From assembly GCF_003217325.1 (NCBI RefSeq), contig NZ_QJTI01000011.1, forward strand, positions 70,551 through 129,606: a stretch of DNA of 59,056 bases, read 5' to 3'. A program made the position numbers and the translations under genes. This document shows, one piece after another, positions 24,989-34,251 of the stretch. The stretch's first letter is position 1, and each line of letters starts with the position of its first letter. The stretch comes from Rhodopseudomonas faecalis (lineage in GTDB: Bacteria; Pseudomonadota; Alphaproteobacteria; Rhizobiales; Xanthobacteraceae). The notes beneath the pieces are model-generated. The model ran no database searches and was not told where the DNA came from. It saw only the letters and a program-made list of their open reading frames with translations.

Positions 24989-25678
24989 ATGACCGACCTT
25001 CTGACGCCCGAAGCATTTGCGGCTCTGATGAGCACGGAAGCTCTATCCGCCTTCCTCCAGGTTGTGATGATCGACCTGGTTCTGGCCGGTGACAACGCCA
25101 TCGTGATCGGCCTTGCTGCGGCGGGCCTGCCCAAGGAGCAACGCGGCCGCGCGATCCTGATCGGTATCATCGCCGCCACCGTGCTGCGTATCGCCTTTGC
25201 CAGCGTCACCGTGCAGTTGTTGCAGATCATCGGCCTGTTGCTGGCCGGCGGCGTGCTGCTGCTCTGGGTGTGTTGGAAGATGTGGCGCGAGCTGCGCACG
25301 CCGCACCAGGAGATCCAAGACGCCGAGAACCTGCTCGACGACGACGAATCAAACGATCCGCCGGAGTCGACGCCGCCGCGCAAGACCCTGGGTCAGGCGG
25401 TCTGGCAGATCACCATTGCCGACATCTCGATGTCGCTCGACAACGTGCTCGCCGTCGCGGGTGCCGCGCGCGAACATCCCATCATTCTGATCTTCGGCTT
25501 GGTGCTGTCTATAGCGCTGATGGGCGTGGCCGCCAGCTTCATCGCCCGGCTGCTGCAGAAGCATCGCTGGATCGCCTATGTGGGCTTTGTGATCATCCTC
25601 TATGTCGCGCTCGACATGTGCTACCGCGGCGCGCTCGAGGTCTGGCCTCATCTCAGCGGCTATATGCCGTTTTCATGA
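24989..25678 (+). CDS. TerC-family integral membrane protein
   Basis: This 229-residue protein has about seven helices and the TerC pattern: VVMIDLVLAGDNAIVIGLAA in the first half and ADISMSLDNVLAVAGAA in the second. The paired DN motifs within helices are thought to bind metal; relatives export manganese or supply metal to secreted proteins. A cytoplasmic acidic loop (DDDESNDPPEST) separates the halves. I chose ATG 24989, which follows GGAGAGG; a longer reading from 24947 lacks a site. No manganese riboswitch of the yybP-ykoY type could be recognised upstream. Confidence 0.88.
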   Translation: MTDLLTPEAFAALMSTEALSAFLQVVMIDLVLAGDNAIVIGLAAAGLPKEQRGRAILIGIIAATVLRIAFASVTVQLLQIIGLLLAGGVLLLWVCWKMWRELRTPHQEIQDAENLLDDDESNDPPESTPPRKTLGQAVWQITIADISMSLDNVLAVAGAAREHPIILIFGLVLSIALMGVAASFIARLLQKHRWIAYVGFVIILYVALDMCYRGALEVWPHLSGYMPFS

Positions 25679-25740
25679 AGCGTTAACGCTTCCGCGGCCA
25701 TGGTGGCCCAAATCGGGACAACGCCCGTTTTGGAGTACCC

Positions 25741-27228
25741 ATGGTCGAGAGAATTCTGATCGCCGATGACGATCCTGTGCAACGCCGCCTCGTTGAAAAC
25801 ATGGTGCAGCGTTGCGGCTATGAAGCCGTCACGGTCGACAGCGGCGATGCTGCCATTGCACGGCTGACGGCCGGCGACGAACCGGCGATTGATGTGGTGG
25901 TGCTCGACCTGGTGATGCCTGGCCTCGACGGCATGGGCGTGCTCAGCGCCATGCGCGAAATGGGGCTGTCGATCCCGGTGATCGTGCAGACCGCTCATGG
26001 CGGCATCGACAATGTGGTGTCGGCGATGCGCGCCGGCGCCCAGGATTTCGTGGTCAAGCCGGTCGGCGTCGAGCGGCTGCAAGTGTCGCTGCGCAATGCG
26101 CTCAACGCCAGCGCGCTCAAGGGCGAATTGCAGCGTATCCGCCACAGCCGCGAAGGCCGGCTGACCTTCGCCGATCTGGTGACGCGCAGCGAGGCGATGG
26201 CAAGGGTGCTGCAGATCGCGCGGCGCGCGGCTACTTCCAGCATTCCCGTGCAGATCGAAGGCGAATCAGGCGTCGGCAAGGAATTGATCGCGCGCGCCAT
26301 TCACGGCTCGAGCGATCGCAGCAGCAAGCCGTTCGTGGCGGTGAACTGCGGCGCGATTCCCGACAATCTGGTGGAATCGATCCTGTTCGGCCACGAGAAA
26401 GGCGCGTTCACCGGCGCCACCGAGCGCCACACCGGCAAATTCATCGAAGCCTCCGGCGGCACGCTGTTTCTCGACGAAATCAGCGAGCTGCCGCTCAATG
26501 CCCAGGTCAAGCTGCTGCGCGCCTTGCAGGAAGGCACGGTTGAAGCGGTCGGCGGCCGCAAGCCGGTCAAGGTCGATGTCCGCATCATCTCCGCCAGCAA
26601 TCGCGGGCTGCTCGACCGCGTCAAAGCCGGGCAATTCCGCGAAGACCTGTTTTATCGGCTGCATGTGCTGCCGCTGACCGTGCCGCCGCTGCGCACGCGG
26701 CGCGAAGACATCCCGCATCTGGTGCGGCATTTCCTGGCGCGATTCTGCGCCGAGGAAAACCGCGTCATCACCGGCGTCAGCGCCGAGGCGATGGCGCGTC
26801 TGGTGCAGTTCGATTGGCCGGGCAATGTCCGCCAGCTTGAAAACGCCGTATACCGCGCGGTGGTGATGAGCGATGCGCAGCAGCTCGACGTCGCCGACTT
26901 CCCGCTGACCGCCGCCCAGAACAGCCGGCTGGAGTTGCCCAGCGAACCGCTGTTGATCGAGCCCGGCGTCTCCACCATCGCGCCGAGCATCGTCGAAGCC
27001 GATATTCCGATTGCGCCGCTGCCGGCGATGGGCAGCCTGCCGCTGTTGACGGCCGAGGGCGAGGTCCGGCCGCTGGCCGAACTGGAAGGCGACATCATCC
27101 GCTTCGCGATTGCGCATTATCGCGGCCAGATGTCGGAAGTGGCGCGGCGGTTGAAGATCGGCCGCTCTACACTGTATCGCAAGCTCGACGACCTGCTCCC
27201 CGACACCGATCGGCAGTCGCACCCGTAA
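25741..27228 (+). CDS. Sigma54-dependent response regulator, NtrC type
   Basis: This 495-residue activator has a receiver domain (1-120, phospho-acceptor Asp56 in [10 protein letters not shown]), an AAA+ domain and a C-terminal Fis-type helix-turn-helix ([20 protein letters not shown]). GESGVGKE is Walker A, and GAFTGA, needed to contact sigma54, is intact. A linker of about 60 residues rich in Pro/Ile lies before the DNA-binding part. No histidine kinase gene is in the window, so it is an orphan regulator here. A GGAG site precedes the ATG. A GGGTTCC/GGAACCC hairpin at 27240-27277 follows. Confidence 0.93.
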   Translation: MVERILIADDDPVQRRLVENMVQRCGYEAVTVDSGDAAIARLTAGDEPAIDVVVLDLVMPGLDGMGVLSAMREMGLSIPVIVQTAHGGIDNVVSAMRAGAQDFVVKPVGVERLQVSLRNALNASALKGELQRIRHSREGRLTFADLVTRSEAMARVLQIARRAATSSIPVQIEGESGVGKELIARAIHGSSDRSSKPFVAVNCGAIPDNLVESILFGHEKGAFTGATERHTGKFIEASGGTLFLDEISELPLNAQVKLLRALQEGTVEAVGGRKPVKVDVRIISASNRGLLDRVKAGQFREDLFYRLHVLPLTVPPLRTRREDIPHLVRHFLARFCAEENRVITGVSAEAMARLVQFDWPGNVRQLENAVYRAVVMSDAQQLDVADFPLTAAQNSRLELPSEPLLIEPGVSTIAPSIVEADIPIAPLPAMGSLPLLTAEGEVRPLAELEGDIIRFAIAHYRGQMSEVARRLKIGRSTLYRKLDDLLPDTDRQSHP

Positions 27229-27543
27229 TCGGCGCAGCGGGTTCCGCGGGGCCTGCCCCCTGCCCCCGAGGAACCCTTGAACCGTTGCCGCACGGTGACA
27301 GACAAATCGCGGCATGAATGGCAAAAGCGGCCGAGGCGTCCTGTGCATTACAGACCCTCGCGGTCAGTTTGTCGTGAGCAGCCCCTGTCGTCTGCTGGGC
27401 TGCATGTTAATGATAACGAGTCGAGACTCGATCGAATCGGGCGCTGTCGCGGCGGCTCATCGCCGTGACAAAGGTCAGACGTGACGTTGAAAGACGGACG
27501 TCATGACGGCCGCTCCCGGCGACAGTCCATCAAGGGGTGCGAA
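27229..27543. other. Intergenic region with a terminator-like hairpin
   Basis: GGGTTCC (27240-27246) and GGAACCC (27271-27277) form a stem enclosing a CG-rich inner pair and may end the regulator transcript. A short palindrome, CGAGTCGAGACTCG, lies at 27417-27430 in the likely promoter region of the next gene. I see no other gene here. Confidence 0.45.
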
Positions 27544-29661
27544 ATGCGAGATACCTCTCACGGCCGCCGCGGTTTCGACCGCGTTCTGATCGCGGTTGCG
27601 GCGAGCTTTGTGGCGCTGTCGGCGACTTCAGCCCTCGGCCAGTCGGCTGCGACACGCACGGCAGAGGACCTTGCCATCGACGCCGCCGTACCGGTGCCCG
27701 AGCCGGTTGATCTGCCCCCGCCTTCGATTGCCGATCTGAAGACCGAAACCGCACCGGCTGCGGCCACCGCGCCGGCCACGCCACCGGCTGCCGAAACCAC
27801 CGCGGCGGCCCCTGCCGCCGTGAAGGACGATTCCAAGCAGCCCAGCGCCGAAGCTGCCAAAGACACCAGCAAGGAAACGAGCAAGGAAGCGGTCAAGGAG
27901 TCGGCCAAGGAATCAGGCGAGAAGCCGGCGCATGTGGCGATCACCATCCCCGCAACCGATCAGCCGGTCGCCGAACAGCTGCGCGATCTGCTTGCTGGCA
28001 AGGCCGCCAAGCTGCTCGACCGCAAGGCCGAGCGCGCCGCGGTCGAGAAGTTTTATGCCGCGCGCGATTACGCGCCGCTGTGGAGCAGCGCGGGCGCCGC
28101 GACCCCGCTCGCCAAGAGCGTGACCGCCCGCCTGCGTGACGCCGCCGCCGAAGGTCTGTCGCCCACCGATTATCCGGTGCCGGATTTCGCCGCGGCCACC
28201 ACCCCTGCTGCGCTCGCGGAAGCCGAGCTGAAACTGACCGCGTCGATGCTGGATTATGCCCGTCATGCCCAGAGCGGGCGGATGCATTTCTCGCAGGTCA
28301 GCGCCGACATCCTCTATCCGGAGCATCCGATCGATCCGGCGCAGGTGCTGGCGAACGTCACCACCGCCAGCGATCCGTCGGCCGCGCTGGCGAGCTACAA
28401 TCCGCCGCTCAAGCTGTACCGCGACCTCAAGGCCAAGCTCGCCGAATTGCGCGGCGAAAGCAGCGGCACCACCATCACCATCGGCGATGGACCGGCGCTG
28501 AAATACGTGCCGGAGCGCAAGAAGAAGCCGGCGGTGGAAATGGATGATCCGCGCGTGCCGCAACTGCGCGCCCGGCTCAGCATCAGCGAGAACGCCGACA
28601 GCCTGCGCTACGACGCCAAGGTGGCGGCCGCGGTTCGCAAATTCCAGGAAAGCGTCGATCTGCCCGAAACCGGCGTGCTCGACGAGCGCACGGTGAAGGC
28701 GCTGAACAGCCCGAAGCGCGACCGGCATATCGACATCGTTCTGGTGAACATGGAGCGGCTGCGCTGGCTGCCGCGCCAGCTCGGCGTGCCGTCGCTCGGC
28801 AATGCCTATGTGATCCTCAACATTCCCGACTTCACCTTGAAGGTCATGCAGAACGACGCCCAGGTCTGGACCACGCGCGTCGTCACCGGCAAGCCCGGCA
28901 AGCACGCCACCCCGATGCTGACCGAGACGATGAAGTACATCACGGTCAACCCGACCTGGAACGTGCCGCCGTCGATCATCTACAATGAGTATCTGCCGGC
29001 ACTGCAACAGGACCCGACCGTGCTGCAACGGATGGGGCTGCGGCTGGAGCGCAATCGCGACGGCTCGATCCACATTTCGCAGCCGCCAGGTGAAGGCAAC
29101 GCGCTCGGCCGGATTCGCTTCAACTTCCCGAACAAGTTCCTGGTGTATCAGCACGACACGCCGGACAAGCATCTGTTCGGGCGCGAGGAGCGCGCGTTCA
29201 GCCATGGCTGCATGCGCGTGCAAAACCCCGATCAGTACGCCGCGACGCTGCTCAACATCACCATGCCGAATGAGCGCTACACGCCGGAGCGCATTCGCGG
29301 CATGTATGGCCGCAGCGAGATCGATCTGAAATTCCCGACGCCGATCCCGGTCAACATCACCTACCAGACCGCCTTTGTTGACGACGCCGGCAAGCTGCAA
29401 TTCCGCAAGGACATCTATGGCCGCGACGCGGTGATGATCTCGCTGATGCGCGACAGCCGCGGTAAGGATTTGGAAAGCATTGTCGCCCACGCCCAGCCGA
29501 GCTACTCGCGGCCGCGTGCCGACATCCCGCAAGGGGTGGCGTTCAACGACAATGGACCGGCCCAGGGGGCGAGCGGCTTCTCGTTTTTTGAACGACTTTT
29601 TGGCCTGCCGCCACATCCTGGCCCCACTCAGCGCCCACCACGCAACGTGTTCGCGCGCTAG
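27544..29661 (+). CDS. L,D-transpeptidase, YcbB type
   Basis: This exported enzyme forms 3-3 cross-links in peptidoglycan. It has 705 residues: a signal peptide (about 1-36), an Ala/Thr/Lys-rich linker (about 40-130), a scaffold region, a peptidoglycan-binding domain (about 330-390, AAVRKFQESVDLPETGVLD) and the YkuD catalytic domain. The catalytic motif SHGCMRV has Cys556. I chose ATG 27544, which follows AAGGGG; the longer reading from 27481 would put 21 residues before the signal peptide. A hairpin at 29714-29733 follows. Confidence 0.93.
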   Translation: MRDTSHGRRGFDRVLIAVAASFVALSATSALGQSAATRTAEDLAIDAAVPVPEPVDLPPPSIADLKTETAPAAATAPATPPAAETTAAAPAAVKDDSKQPSAEAAKDTSKETSKEAVKESAKESGEKPAHVAITIPATDQPVAEQLRDLLAGKAAKLLDRKAERAAVEKFYAARDYAPLWSSAGAATPLAKSVTARLRDAAAEGLSPTDYPVPDFAAATTPAALAEAELKLTASMLDYARHAQSGRMHFSQVSADILYPEHPIDPAQVLANVTTASDPSAALASYNPPLKLYRDLKAKLAELRGESSGTTITIGDGPALKYVPERKKKPAVEMDDPRVPQLRARLSISENADSLRYDAKVAAAVRKFQESVDLPETGVLDERTVKALNSPKRDRHIDIVLVNMERLRWLPRQLGVPSLGNAYVILNIPDFTLKVMQNDAQVWTTRVVTGKPGKHATPMLTETMKYITVNPTWNVPPSIIYNEYLPALQQDPTVLQRMGLRLERNRDGSIHISQPPGEGNALGRIRFNFPNKFLVYQHDTPDKHLFGREERAFSHGCMRVQNPDQYAATLLNITMPNERYTPERIRGMYGRSEIDLKFPTPIPVNITYQTAFVDDAGKLQFRKDIYGRDAVMISLMRDSRGKDLESIVAHAQPSYSRPRADIPQGVAFNDNGPAQGASGFSFFERLFGLPPHPGPTQRPPRNVFAR

Positions 29662-29713
29662 CAAGGCTTTGGGACAGCTTTGCTGTTAACCAAAATTTGG
29701 CAGCTAAATCAGT

Positions 29714-29733
29714 GGCTCAGCTTGGTCTGAGCC
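29714..29733 (+). terminator. Hairpin after the L,D-transpeptidase gene
   Basis: GGCTCAG (29714-29720) and CTGAGCC (29727-29733) form a perfect 7-bp stem, followed by a mildly T-rich stretch (GCTGTTATT). It lies about 50 bases after the stop codon. Terminator function is likely but not certain. Confidence 0.5.
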
Positions 29734-29939
29734 GCTGTTATTAACCATTGTCCATCGTGATTTAATCAATGGGCTATATTTCGCCATGTTCGGCGCGCTA
29801 TTTTCCACAGCCGCCGGGAGCGTGGGGCGTAAATCTCAATTAACCCTCCCGGTTTAAGACTACGTTCATCCTGTTTGACCGCGACGGGGTATTGGGCGGA
29901 CAGGATTTCCGGAATGAGTCTCATTGGGGTGGGTGATAC

Positions 29940-31571
29940 GTGCTCGCTGGTTTCGCACGCCGTCTCAGGTTGCTGTCGTCAACGCGCGCCGGATTAACGG
30001 CGGGATTGGCATCGGCACTGCTTTTAGCTGGCGCCGGCTCGGTCCGCGACGCCACCGCTGTCGGCGATACTCGTACTCTCTCCTTCCATCACACCCATTC
30101 GGGTGAAGCCCTTACCGTCACTTTCAAGCGCAATGGCCGCTACGACGAAGCGGCGATGAAGCAGATCAATTACTTCCTGCGCGACTGGCGCAGCCAAGAA
30201 CAGACCACCATGGACCGTCGCCTATTCGACATCCTGTGGGAGGTCTATCGCGACGTCGACGGCAAACAGCCGATCAAGATCATCTCCGCTTATCGCTCTC
30301 CGGCGACCAACGCCATGCTGCGCCGCCGCTCCTCGGGCGTGGCGCGCTTCAGCCAGCACATGCTGGGCCATGCGATGGACTTCTACATTCCGGGCGTGCC
30401 GCTGGAGCAGATCCGCGCGGCGGGGCTGCGCTTGCAGCGCGGCGGCGTCGGTTTTTATCCGAGTTCAGGCTCGCCGTTCGTCCATCTCGACACCGGCCGC
30501 ATCCGGCATTGGCCGCGCATGACCTCCGATCAGCTGGCGCGCGTCTTCCCCGATGGCCGCACCGTGCACCTGCCTGCTAACGGCACGCCGCTGAAGGGTT
30601 ATCAACTCGCGCTCGCCGACATCGAAAAGCGCGGCGCTTCAGACGCCAGCGGTAGCAAGTCGGGTTTCCTGGCCTCGCTGTTCAATTCGAAATCGGCCGA
30701 AGAGGACGACGAAGGCGCACCAACGCCGACTGCCGCCAAGAGCGCGCCGGCCGCGACCGCGCCGGTGTTGGCGCCGAAGCAGCCCGACGTCAAACTCGCC
30801 GACGTCAAGCCGGGCGAATTGAAGATCGTCGACACCATTCCGATGCCGCGTGAGAAGCCGGTCGCCCCGGTTCAGGTCGCGAGCGCCGACCAAATGGTGC
30901 CGGTGCCGATGGCGCGTCCTGCCAAACCCGCGGCCGCCGCCAAGCCCGCCGCCAGCACCGAGACCCGGCCGCAAACTCCGGCCGATATCATCAATGCCCG
31001 CGGCTTCTGGGACGACATGCCGAAAGCGCAGCAGGCTACGGCGGCGCAGATCGCCGCCCTCAAGGCCCGCGAGCCGGCCGCCGACACCGCCGCTCCCGCT
31101 TCCGCCTCCAATGCCGCGATGCAGGCGATGGCCTTTGCGCCGCCGCCTTCGCCGATCGACCGCGCGCCGATCGTTGCCGCCAGCGCTCCGGTGCCGCGCA
31201 CCGTGCGTGCCGCCGCCGTGCAGCGTCATGCCGCGCCGGCCGCCGGCAGCGTCACCACCGTCGCCAAGAATCATCAGGGCCGGATTCAGGGGCATCTGGT
31301 CACGACCTCGTCGCGGCTCGCCGCCGCCAGCCGCGATGATGACATCTGGCTGCGCGCCATGATCCTGGCGCCGAGCGCCGCGAGCATGACCTCGACGGTG
31401 TTCGGCGACACCGACATGACGATTTTGCGCTCGTATTTCAGCAAGCCGACCGCCACCGTGGCGATGGCGTTTTCCGAAGACCCGCATGCCGGCCTGGCCT
31501 GCGATCAGTTCTCCGGTGAGGCGGTGGTCTCGGTGCCGACCACCCCGTTCGTGACCGCGGCGCTGCGCTAA
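29940..31571 (+). CDS. DUF882 (M15-like) envelope peptidase with long Pro/Ala tail
   Basis: This 543-residue exported protein has an N-terminal hydrophobic signal segment, then a DUF882/peptidase M15 domain (about 45-210). The zinc-site pattern is visible in ISAYRSPATNAM, HMLGHAMDFYI and SPFVHLDTG. E. coli YcbK/MepK of this family cuts 3-3 cross-links, so it fits next to the L,D-transpeptidase upstream. About 300 residues of Ala/Pro/Lys-rich sequence and a small C-terminal domain (DTDMTILRSYFSKPT) follow. The start is a GTG preceded by GGGGTGG. Confidence 0.87.
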   Translation: MLAGFARRLRLLSSTRAGLTAGLASALLLAGAGSVRDATAVGDTRTLSFHHTHSGEALTVTFKRNGRYDEAAMKQINYFLRDWRSQEQTTMDRRLFDILWEVYRDVDGKQPIKIISAYRSPATNAMLRRRSSGVARFSQHMLGHAMDFYIPGVPLEQIRAAGLRLQRGGVGFYPSSGSPFVHLDTGRIRHWPRMTSDQLARVFPDGRTVHLPANGTPLKGYQLALADIEKRGASDASGSKSGFLASLFNSKSAEEDDEGAPTPTAAKSAPAATAPVLAPKQPDVKLADVKPGELKIVDTIPMPREKPVAPVQVASADQMVPVPMARPAKPAAAAKPAASTETRPQTPADIINARGFWDDMPKAQQATAAQIAALKAREPAADTAAPASASNAAMQAMAFAPPPSPIDRAPIVAASAPVPRTVRAAAVQRHAAPAAGSVTTVAKNHQGRIQGHLVTTSSRLAAASRDDDIWLRAMILAPSAASMTSTVFGDTDMTILRSYFSKPTATVAMAFSEDPHAGLACDQFSGEAVVSVPTTPFVTAALR

Positions 31572-31656
31572 CCGCAGCCCGCACTATTCCCCGCATTGCG
31601 CTACGCTTGATCCGGGCTACTCAACTCCGACCATTGCTGACTGTCGCGCGGCGCCT

Positions 31657-31782
31657 TCAGCTACCAAACCAGCCGATCAGCCAAGCCGCCACGCCGAGCA
31701 GCGGAACCAATGCCACCGCCAGCAGCAGCAAGGGCGCGGGCTCGTTACCGGTGCGGTTACGTCGATTGTCATGACTCGCCAT
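31657..31782 (-). CDS. Possible 41-residue single-helix membrane protein
   Basis: The minus strand encodes a short basic start (ASHDNRRNRTGNEP) followed by a clean hydrophobic helix (LLLLAVALVPLLGVAAWLI) and a stop. The organisation is that of a small membrane protein. It is divergent from the DUF378 gene. There is no strong ribosome-binding site before the ATG, and I do not recognise a family, so it could be fortuitous. Confidence 0.35.
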   Translation of the reverse strand: MASHDNRRNRTGNEPAPLLLLAVALVPLLGVAAWLIGWFGS

Positions 31783-31903
31783 CGCTGCATAAAACGCGCT
31801 GGCGACATTCGTTCCGCCGCATCGTGCGCGAGGCGCACGCCCCTCCGATAGGAACGGCCACCACCTTGCGTCGTTGGTCGGTCTCACATCATCGGAGAAC
31901 ACT

Positions 31904-32152
31904 ATGCGCATTCTAAACGTCGTCACTCTGCTGCTGGTGATTGTTGGCGGCCTGAACTGGGGCCTGGTGGGCCTGTTCGACTTCGACCTGGTATCAGCCA
32001 TTCTCGGCAACGGTGCCGCCGAAACGGCCACGTCATCACTCGCCTCGCGCATCATCTATGTGCTGGTCGCGGCCTCAGCGATCTATCAGATCGTGCCGCT
32101 GTCGCGTCTGCTGTCGGCAGAGTCGGCCGGCTATCGAACCGGAACCTATTGA
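31904..32152 (+). CDS. DUF378 small membrane protein
   Basis: This 82-residue protein has two helices and the DUF378 pattern VTLLLVIVGGLNWGLVGLFDFD, followed by RIIYVLVAASAIYQI. The role of the family is unknown. I chose ATG 31904, which follows CGGAGAAC. Its stop lies 20 bases before the start of a hydrolase-like gene, so the two probably form one transcript. Confidence 0.88.
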   Translation: MRILNVVTLLLVIVGGLNWGLVGLFDFDLVSAILGNGAAETATSSLASRIIYVLVAASAIYQIVPLSRLLSAESAGYRTGTY

Positions 32153-32172
32153 CGCCGTCAGAGGTGCCCAAG

Positions 32173-32832
32173 ATGGTCGCCCCGGATAGCACCATGCGCT
32201 TTCGCCGGATCACCGGCAGCGATGCCGGCGGCGCCATCTACTTTCTGCCGTGGCACACCAGTTTCCGTACAGCGATGAGGTTCGGACTGCTCGGCCTGCG
32301 GCGCTGGCGGCTCTGTTATGAGTTGCCAGCGGCTGTGGTGCACGCCGACCCAGAGGCGTGTGCCCGCGCCATCCGGCTGGTGCTCGACGATGCGGCGGAA
32401 GAGATCGAGCGTCGCAGCCCACCTATCCTGGTGGGCCTCAGCATGGGCACGGTGCCGGCGACGCTGCTTGCCGGACGCTATTGCACCAAATTGTGGAGCT
32501 TCGCCTCGGCCGATCGCGGCGACCTGATGATCTGGCAGAGTCCGGCGGCGCGGGCGGTGCGGCGCGAAGCCGAAAACCGCGGCGTCACCCTTGGCGATTT
32601 CACCAGCGCCCTGCACGGCCTGCACCCGATCGATTGGTTGCACCGGATCGATCCGCGTAGCCGGTTCTCGATCGGCGCTTTCGATCGCTACGTGCCGCGC
32701 GCGCGCCGGGCCGCCTTGGTCAGACGCGCGGCGCTGAGGGTGCCGAGCAACAATGTGGTGTGCGAACCGCTCGGCCATTTCGGCGTGATGGCGCTCAGTC
32801 CCTGGCGCCAACGCCAATGGCAGCGCGCGTAA
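32173..32832 (+). CDS. Alpha/beta-hydrolase-like protein of unknown function
   Basis: This 219-residue protein has a nucleophile-elbow pattern GLSMG (in PPILVGLSMGTVPATLLAG), typical of alpha/beta hydrolases. A late histidine in CEPLGHFGVMAL fits the catalytic His. The usual acid residue cannot be assigned with confidence; DRY in GAFDRYVPRARR is a candidate. There is no signal peptide. ATG 32173 follows GAGGTG by 6 bases. It lies downstream of DUF378 and upstream of a Crp/Fnr regulator. The substrate is unknown. Confidence 0.65.
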   Translation: MVAPDSTMRFRRITGSDAGGAIYFLPWHTSFRTAMRFGLLGLRRWRLCYELPAAVVHADPEACARAIRLVLDDAAEEIERRSPPILVGLSMGTVPATLLAGRYCTKLWSFASADRGDLMIWQSPAARAVRREAENRGVTLGDFTSALHGLHPIDWLHRIDPRSRFSIGAFDRYVPRARRAALVRRAALRVPSNNVVCEPLGHFGVMALSPWRQRQWQRA

Positions 32833-33003
32833 ACCAACCTTGTCCCGACAGCAGAGACCAAGGCGCTCGCTGTGAGCTAGCGTTCCCACCGATCTGCACC
32901 GAGCAGGGTTTTAACATATGACCATGGAACCTAAGACGCTCAGCGGCGTTGTCGATCATTAGCGGTAATGTCCAGACGAGCGCGGGAGCCGTCGTGCCGG
33001 CCA

Positions 33004-33069
33004 CCTCTCTCATAGGATGTTTGGCCAAGCCAGGCGACATCAGGTCGTGTCCGTGAGAGAGGCATCCCA
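33004..33069 (+). promoter_or_regulatory. Leader arm able to pair with the Crp-gene ribosome-binding site
   Basis: CCTCTCTCA (33004-33012) is the exact complement of TGAGAGAGG (33054-33062), which contains the ribosome-binding site of the gene starting at 33070. Pairing would cover the whole site. The loop between is 41 bases. Confidence 0.45.
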
Positions 33070-33828
33070 ATGGCCCATCCCTTCTTGCGGAAACTCCGCC
33101 ACGGCGCGCATTTAACCCAAGACAACGAGAACGTCCTGATCGCGCTCGCGCGCCCCGTGCGCTCGCTGGCCGCACGCGAAGACGTCTCGATCGAAGGCGA
33201 GCCGCGCGGACACCTGACCCTGATCGTGGAAGGCTGGGCCTGCCACTACACCACGCTGGAAAACGGCAAACGGCAGATCGTATCGCTGTATCTGCCCGGC
33301 GATCTGTGCGAGCCGTTCGGGATACTCCCCCGCTTCATGACCAACGCGATCGCGGCGATCACCCCGGTGACGATCGCGCAGCTACGGCACGACACCATGC
33401 GCAGCACGGCGCAGGCCAGCCCACGCATTGAGGAGGCGTTGTGGTGGGACCTGTTGACGTCGTTCGCCATCGAACGCGAGCATCTCATCAGCCTGGGACG
33501 GCGCACCGCAACCGAGCGGCTTGGCCATCTGTTTTGCGAGCTGCATTTGCGGCTGGAGAATATCGGCCTGGTCGACGATGAGCTGTCCTACGACATGCCG
33601 GTGACCCAGGCTGATCTCGGCGATCTGCTCGGCCTGTCCCTGGTGCATGTCAACCGATCGCTGCAGGAATTGCGTGCCACACGGCTGATGTCACTGCGCG
33701 GCCGCCGCTTGACGATTCACAATTTGCGCGGCTTGCGAGAATTGTCGTTGTTCGATGAGAGCTATCTCCATCGCGTGACGTCGCCGTCGCGTCATCAGCC
33801 GCACGCTGAGATCGGCGAACTCGCTTAG
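33070..33828 (+). CDS. Crp/Fnr-family transcription regulator
   Basis: This 252-residue protein has a cyclic-nucleotide-binding-like sensor domain (about 20-130, LIVEGWACHYTTLENGKRQIVSL in two parts) and a winged helix-turn-helix (about 150-225, MPVTQADLGDLLGLSLVHVNR). The helix-turn-helix keeps the family layout. There are no FNR-type N-terminal cysteines, so oxygen sensing through an iron-sulfur cluster is unlikely. The ligand is unknown. A GAGAGAGG site precedes the ATG and can be masked by an upstream arm. Confidence 0.9.
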   Translation: MAHPFLRKLRHGAHLTQDNENVLIALARPVRSLAAREDVSIEGEPRGHLTLIVEGWACHYTTLENGKRQIVSLYLPGDLCEPFGILPRFMTNAIAAITPVTIAQLRHDTMRSTAQASPRIEEALWWDLLTSFAIEREHLISLGRRTATERLGHLFCELHLRLENIGLVDDELSYDMPVTQADLGDLLGLSLVHVNRSLQELRATRLMSLRGRRLTIHNLRGLRELSLFDESYLHRVTSPSRHQPHAEIGELA

Positions 33829-34053
33829 CGGATCAGCGGCAGGTCACCAGAACAAGCCGCGCTACCTTCGTTGCGTGCGCGATACGCACGCGCGCCGTCT
33901 GCCGCTTTGGCCGTTTGAGGAGCCCGTTGTAACGGCGATCGGATCGAGCGCCGCGTGGTCATCCATGCAAACTGCCTCAGGTGAATAACATAAGTAAATG
34001 CCCGCGAATGACAGGCCCATTAGCCTGAAAACGCCCGGTATGGAGGTATCCGC

Positions 34054-34251
34054 ATGAAGGGGCGTCGGAATCGAACCAAGCAACAATTGTCGCTTGAACA
34101 GCGACTGTTCGCTTTTTCTGAGCAGTGTCGGCAGCAGGCCAAGCAGACCACTGACGAAACGCTGCGCAATAATCTGGAACAGCGTGTCCGGTCGACGGAA
34201 GCCACACTCGGACTGATCGCTTGGCTCGGATCACGCGACGGGCGACGTTGA
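34054..34251 (+). CDS. Small hypothetical protein, 65 residues
   Basis: I do not assign a family. It is basic at the start (MKGRRNRTKQQLSLEQRL) and mostly helical, with QQAKQTTDETLRNNLEQRVR. A good GGAGG site lies 7 bases before the ATG, which is the main reason to accept it. No membrane segment is visible. Confidence 0.6.
   Translation: MKGRRNRTKQQLSLEQRLFAFSEQCRQQAKQTTDETLRNNLEQRVRSTEATLGLIAWLGSRDGRR

Noticed and set aside
29750-29768. FNR/FixK-like site near TGATTTAATCA
   Set aside because: The half-sites are 3 bases apart rather than the expected 4, and the outer bases do not match.
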